Shown here in pieces: positions 14,610-14,780 of a DNA stretch of 14,780 bases (positions are counted from its first letter, which is position 1; every line of letters begins with the position of its first letter). Below the pieces are notes generated by a model, which did no database searches, was not told the origin of the DNA, and saw only the letters and a list, made by a program, of their open reading frames with translations. Where the stretch lies: NCBI GenBank assembly GCA_946479125.1, contig CAMLET010000017.1, forward strand, positions 1-14,780. The letters are read 5' to 3'. The translations under genes were made by a program, and so were the position numbers. This DNA is from an uncultured Flavobacteriales bacterium (lineage in GTDB: Bacteria; Bacteroidota; Bacteroidia; Flavobacteriales; Crocinitomicaceae).

Positions 14610-14780
14610 ATGGAAAAAATAGCGAGCGCACTTTTCTCAATGCGTGGAATGGCAGTAGCAATGCTGGTCTTCTTCGTAGCAATAGCAAGAGCAACTTTTA
14701 TTGAATCAAATGAAACAACACAAGCTGCAAAGTTGTGGGTGTACAATGCACGTTGGTTCGAATTTTTATTGGTGTTTTTG
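14610..14780 (+). CDS. CcsA/ResB-like cytochrome c biogenesis protein (3' partial)
   Basis: Only the first 57 residues lie in the window; the frame runs off the edge without a stop. The N-terminus has a short amphipathic start, a transmembrane helix (about residues 13-30, MAVAMLVFFVAIARATFI), then ESNETTQAAKLWVYNARWFEFLLVFL, which begins a second helix. The ATFIE...AAK..VYNA.WFE pattern is characteristic of the ResB-like half of Bacteroidota system II (Ccs) haem delivery proteins, which attach haem to apocytochrome c on the periplasmic side. In this phylum ResB and CcsA are often fused into one long protein, which cannot be verified here. The ATG is supported by a TAnnTTTG box upstream and by the position of the first helix. 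Confidence 0.82.
   Translation, partial: MEKIASALFSMRGMAVAMLVFFVAIARATFIESNETTQAAKLWVYNARWFEFLLVFL

Overview
The window reads as Bacteroidota chromosome, most likely order Flavobacteriales and possibly near Fluviicola/Crocinitomicaceae (the genus is only an impression). Four things point there: a type IX secretion (T9SS) C-terminal sorting domain on a repeat-rich surface protein, DUF4369-thioredoxin (TlpA-like) proteins, a CcsA/ResB-type cytochrome c biogenesis gene of the Bacteroidota kind, and promoter-like boxes matching TAnnTTTG instead of the sigma70 -10 box. The DNA is AT-rich, and genes generally lack strong Shine-Dalgarno sites.

Layout. (1) 1-2313 (+): the 3' part of a large secreted adhesin-like protein with Ig/PKD-like repeats and a T9SS tail, closed by a strong bidirectional terminator. 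(2) 2434-8886 (-): six tightly packed genes read in the order lpxK, purine nucleoside phosphorylase, gatB, lipoprotein TlpA, secreted TlpA, lpxH. Junctions are overlapping or 1 nt apart, except for an 82-nt gap before gatB, which holds a heptad-repeat hairpin, and a 40-nt gap between the two tlpA genes. (3) 8987-11032 (+): a soluble GAF-PAS hybrid histidine kinase with its own receiver domain and a probable TTG start. (4) 11050-12440 (-): three small unrecognised lipoproteins, the first and last of which are paralogues. (5) 12552-14398 (+): a Nif3-family metal protein followed 2 nt later by a coiled-coil/C4 zinc-ribbon protein, then a terminator. (6) 14459-14490: a 32-nt near-perfect palindrome resembling a dispersed intergenic repeat. 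(7) 14610-end (+): the first 57 codons of a CcsA/ResB-like cytochrome c biogenesis protein.

How the genes fit together. The minus-strand run mixes lipid A synthesis (LpxK kinase, LpxH diphosphatase), purine salvage, Gln/Asn-tRNA amidation and two extracytoplasmic thioredoxin-like proteins. It looks like a housekeeping operon and not a dedicated pathway. The TlpA pair and the CcsA/ResB fragment both concern redox or cytochrome handling outside the cytoplasm, but they lie about 9 kb apart and nothing in the sequence links them.

I found no convincing undescribed multi-gene system. No rRNA, tRNA, CRISPR array, transposase or phage gene is visible. The items most worth a second look are the two-armed heptad repeat before gatB, the intergenic palindrome, the lipoprotein trio and the paired TlpA proteins. 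No gene-free stretch exceeds 300 bases; the longest is 14399-14609.
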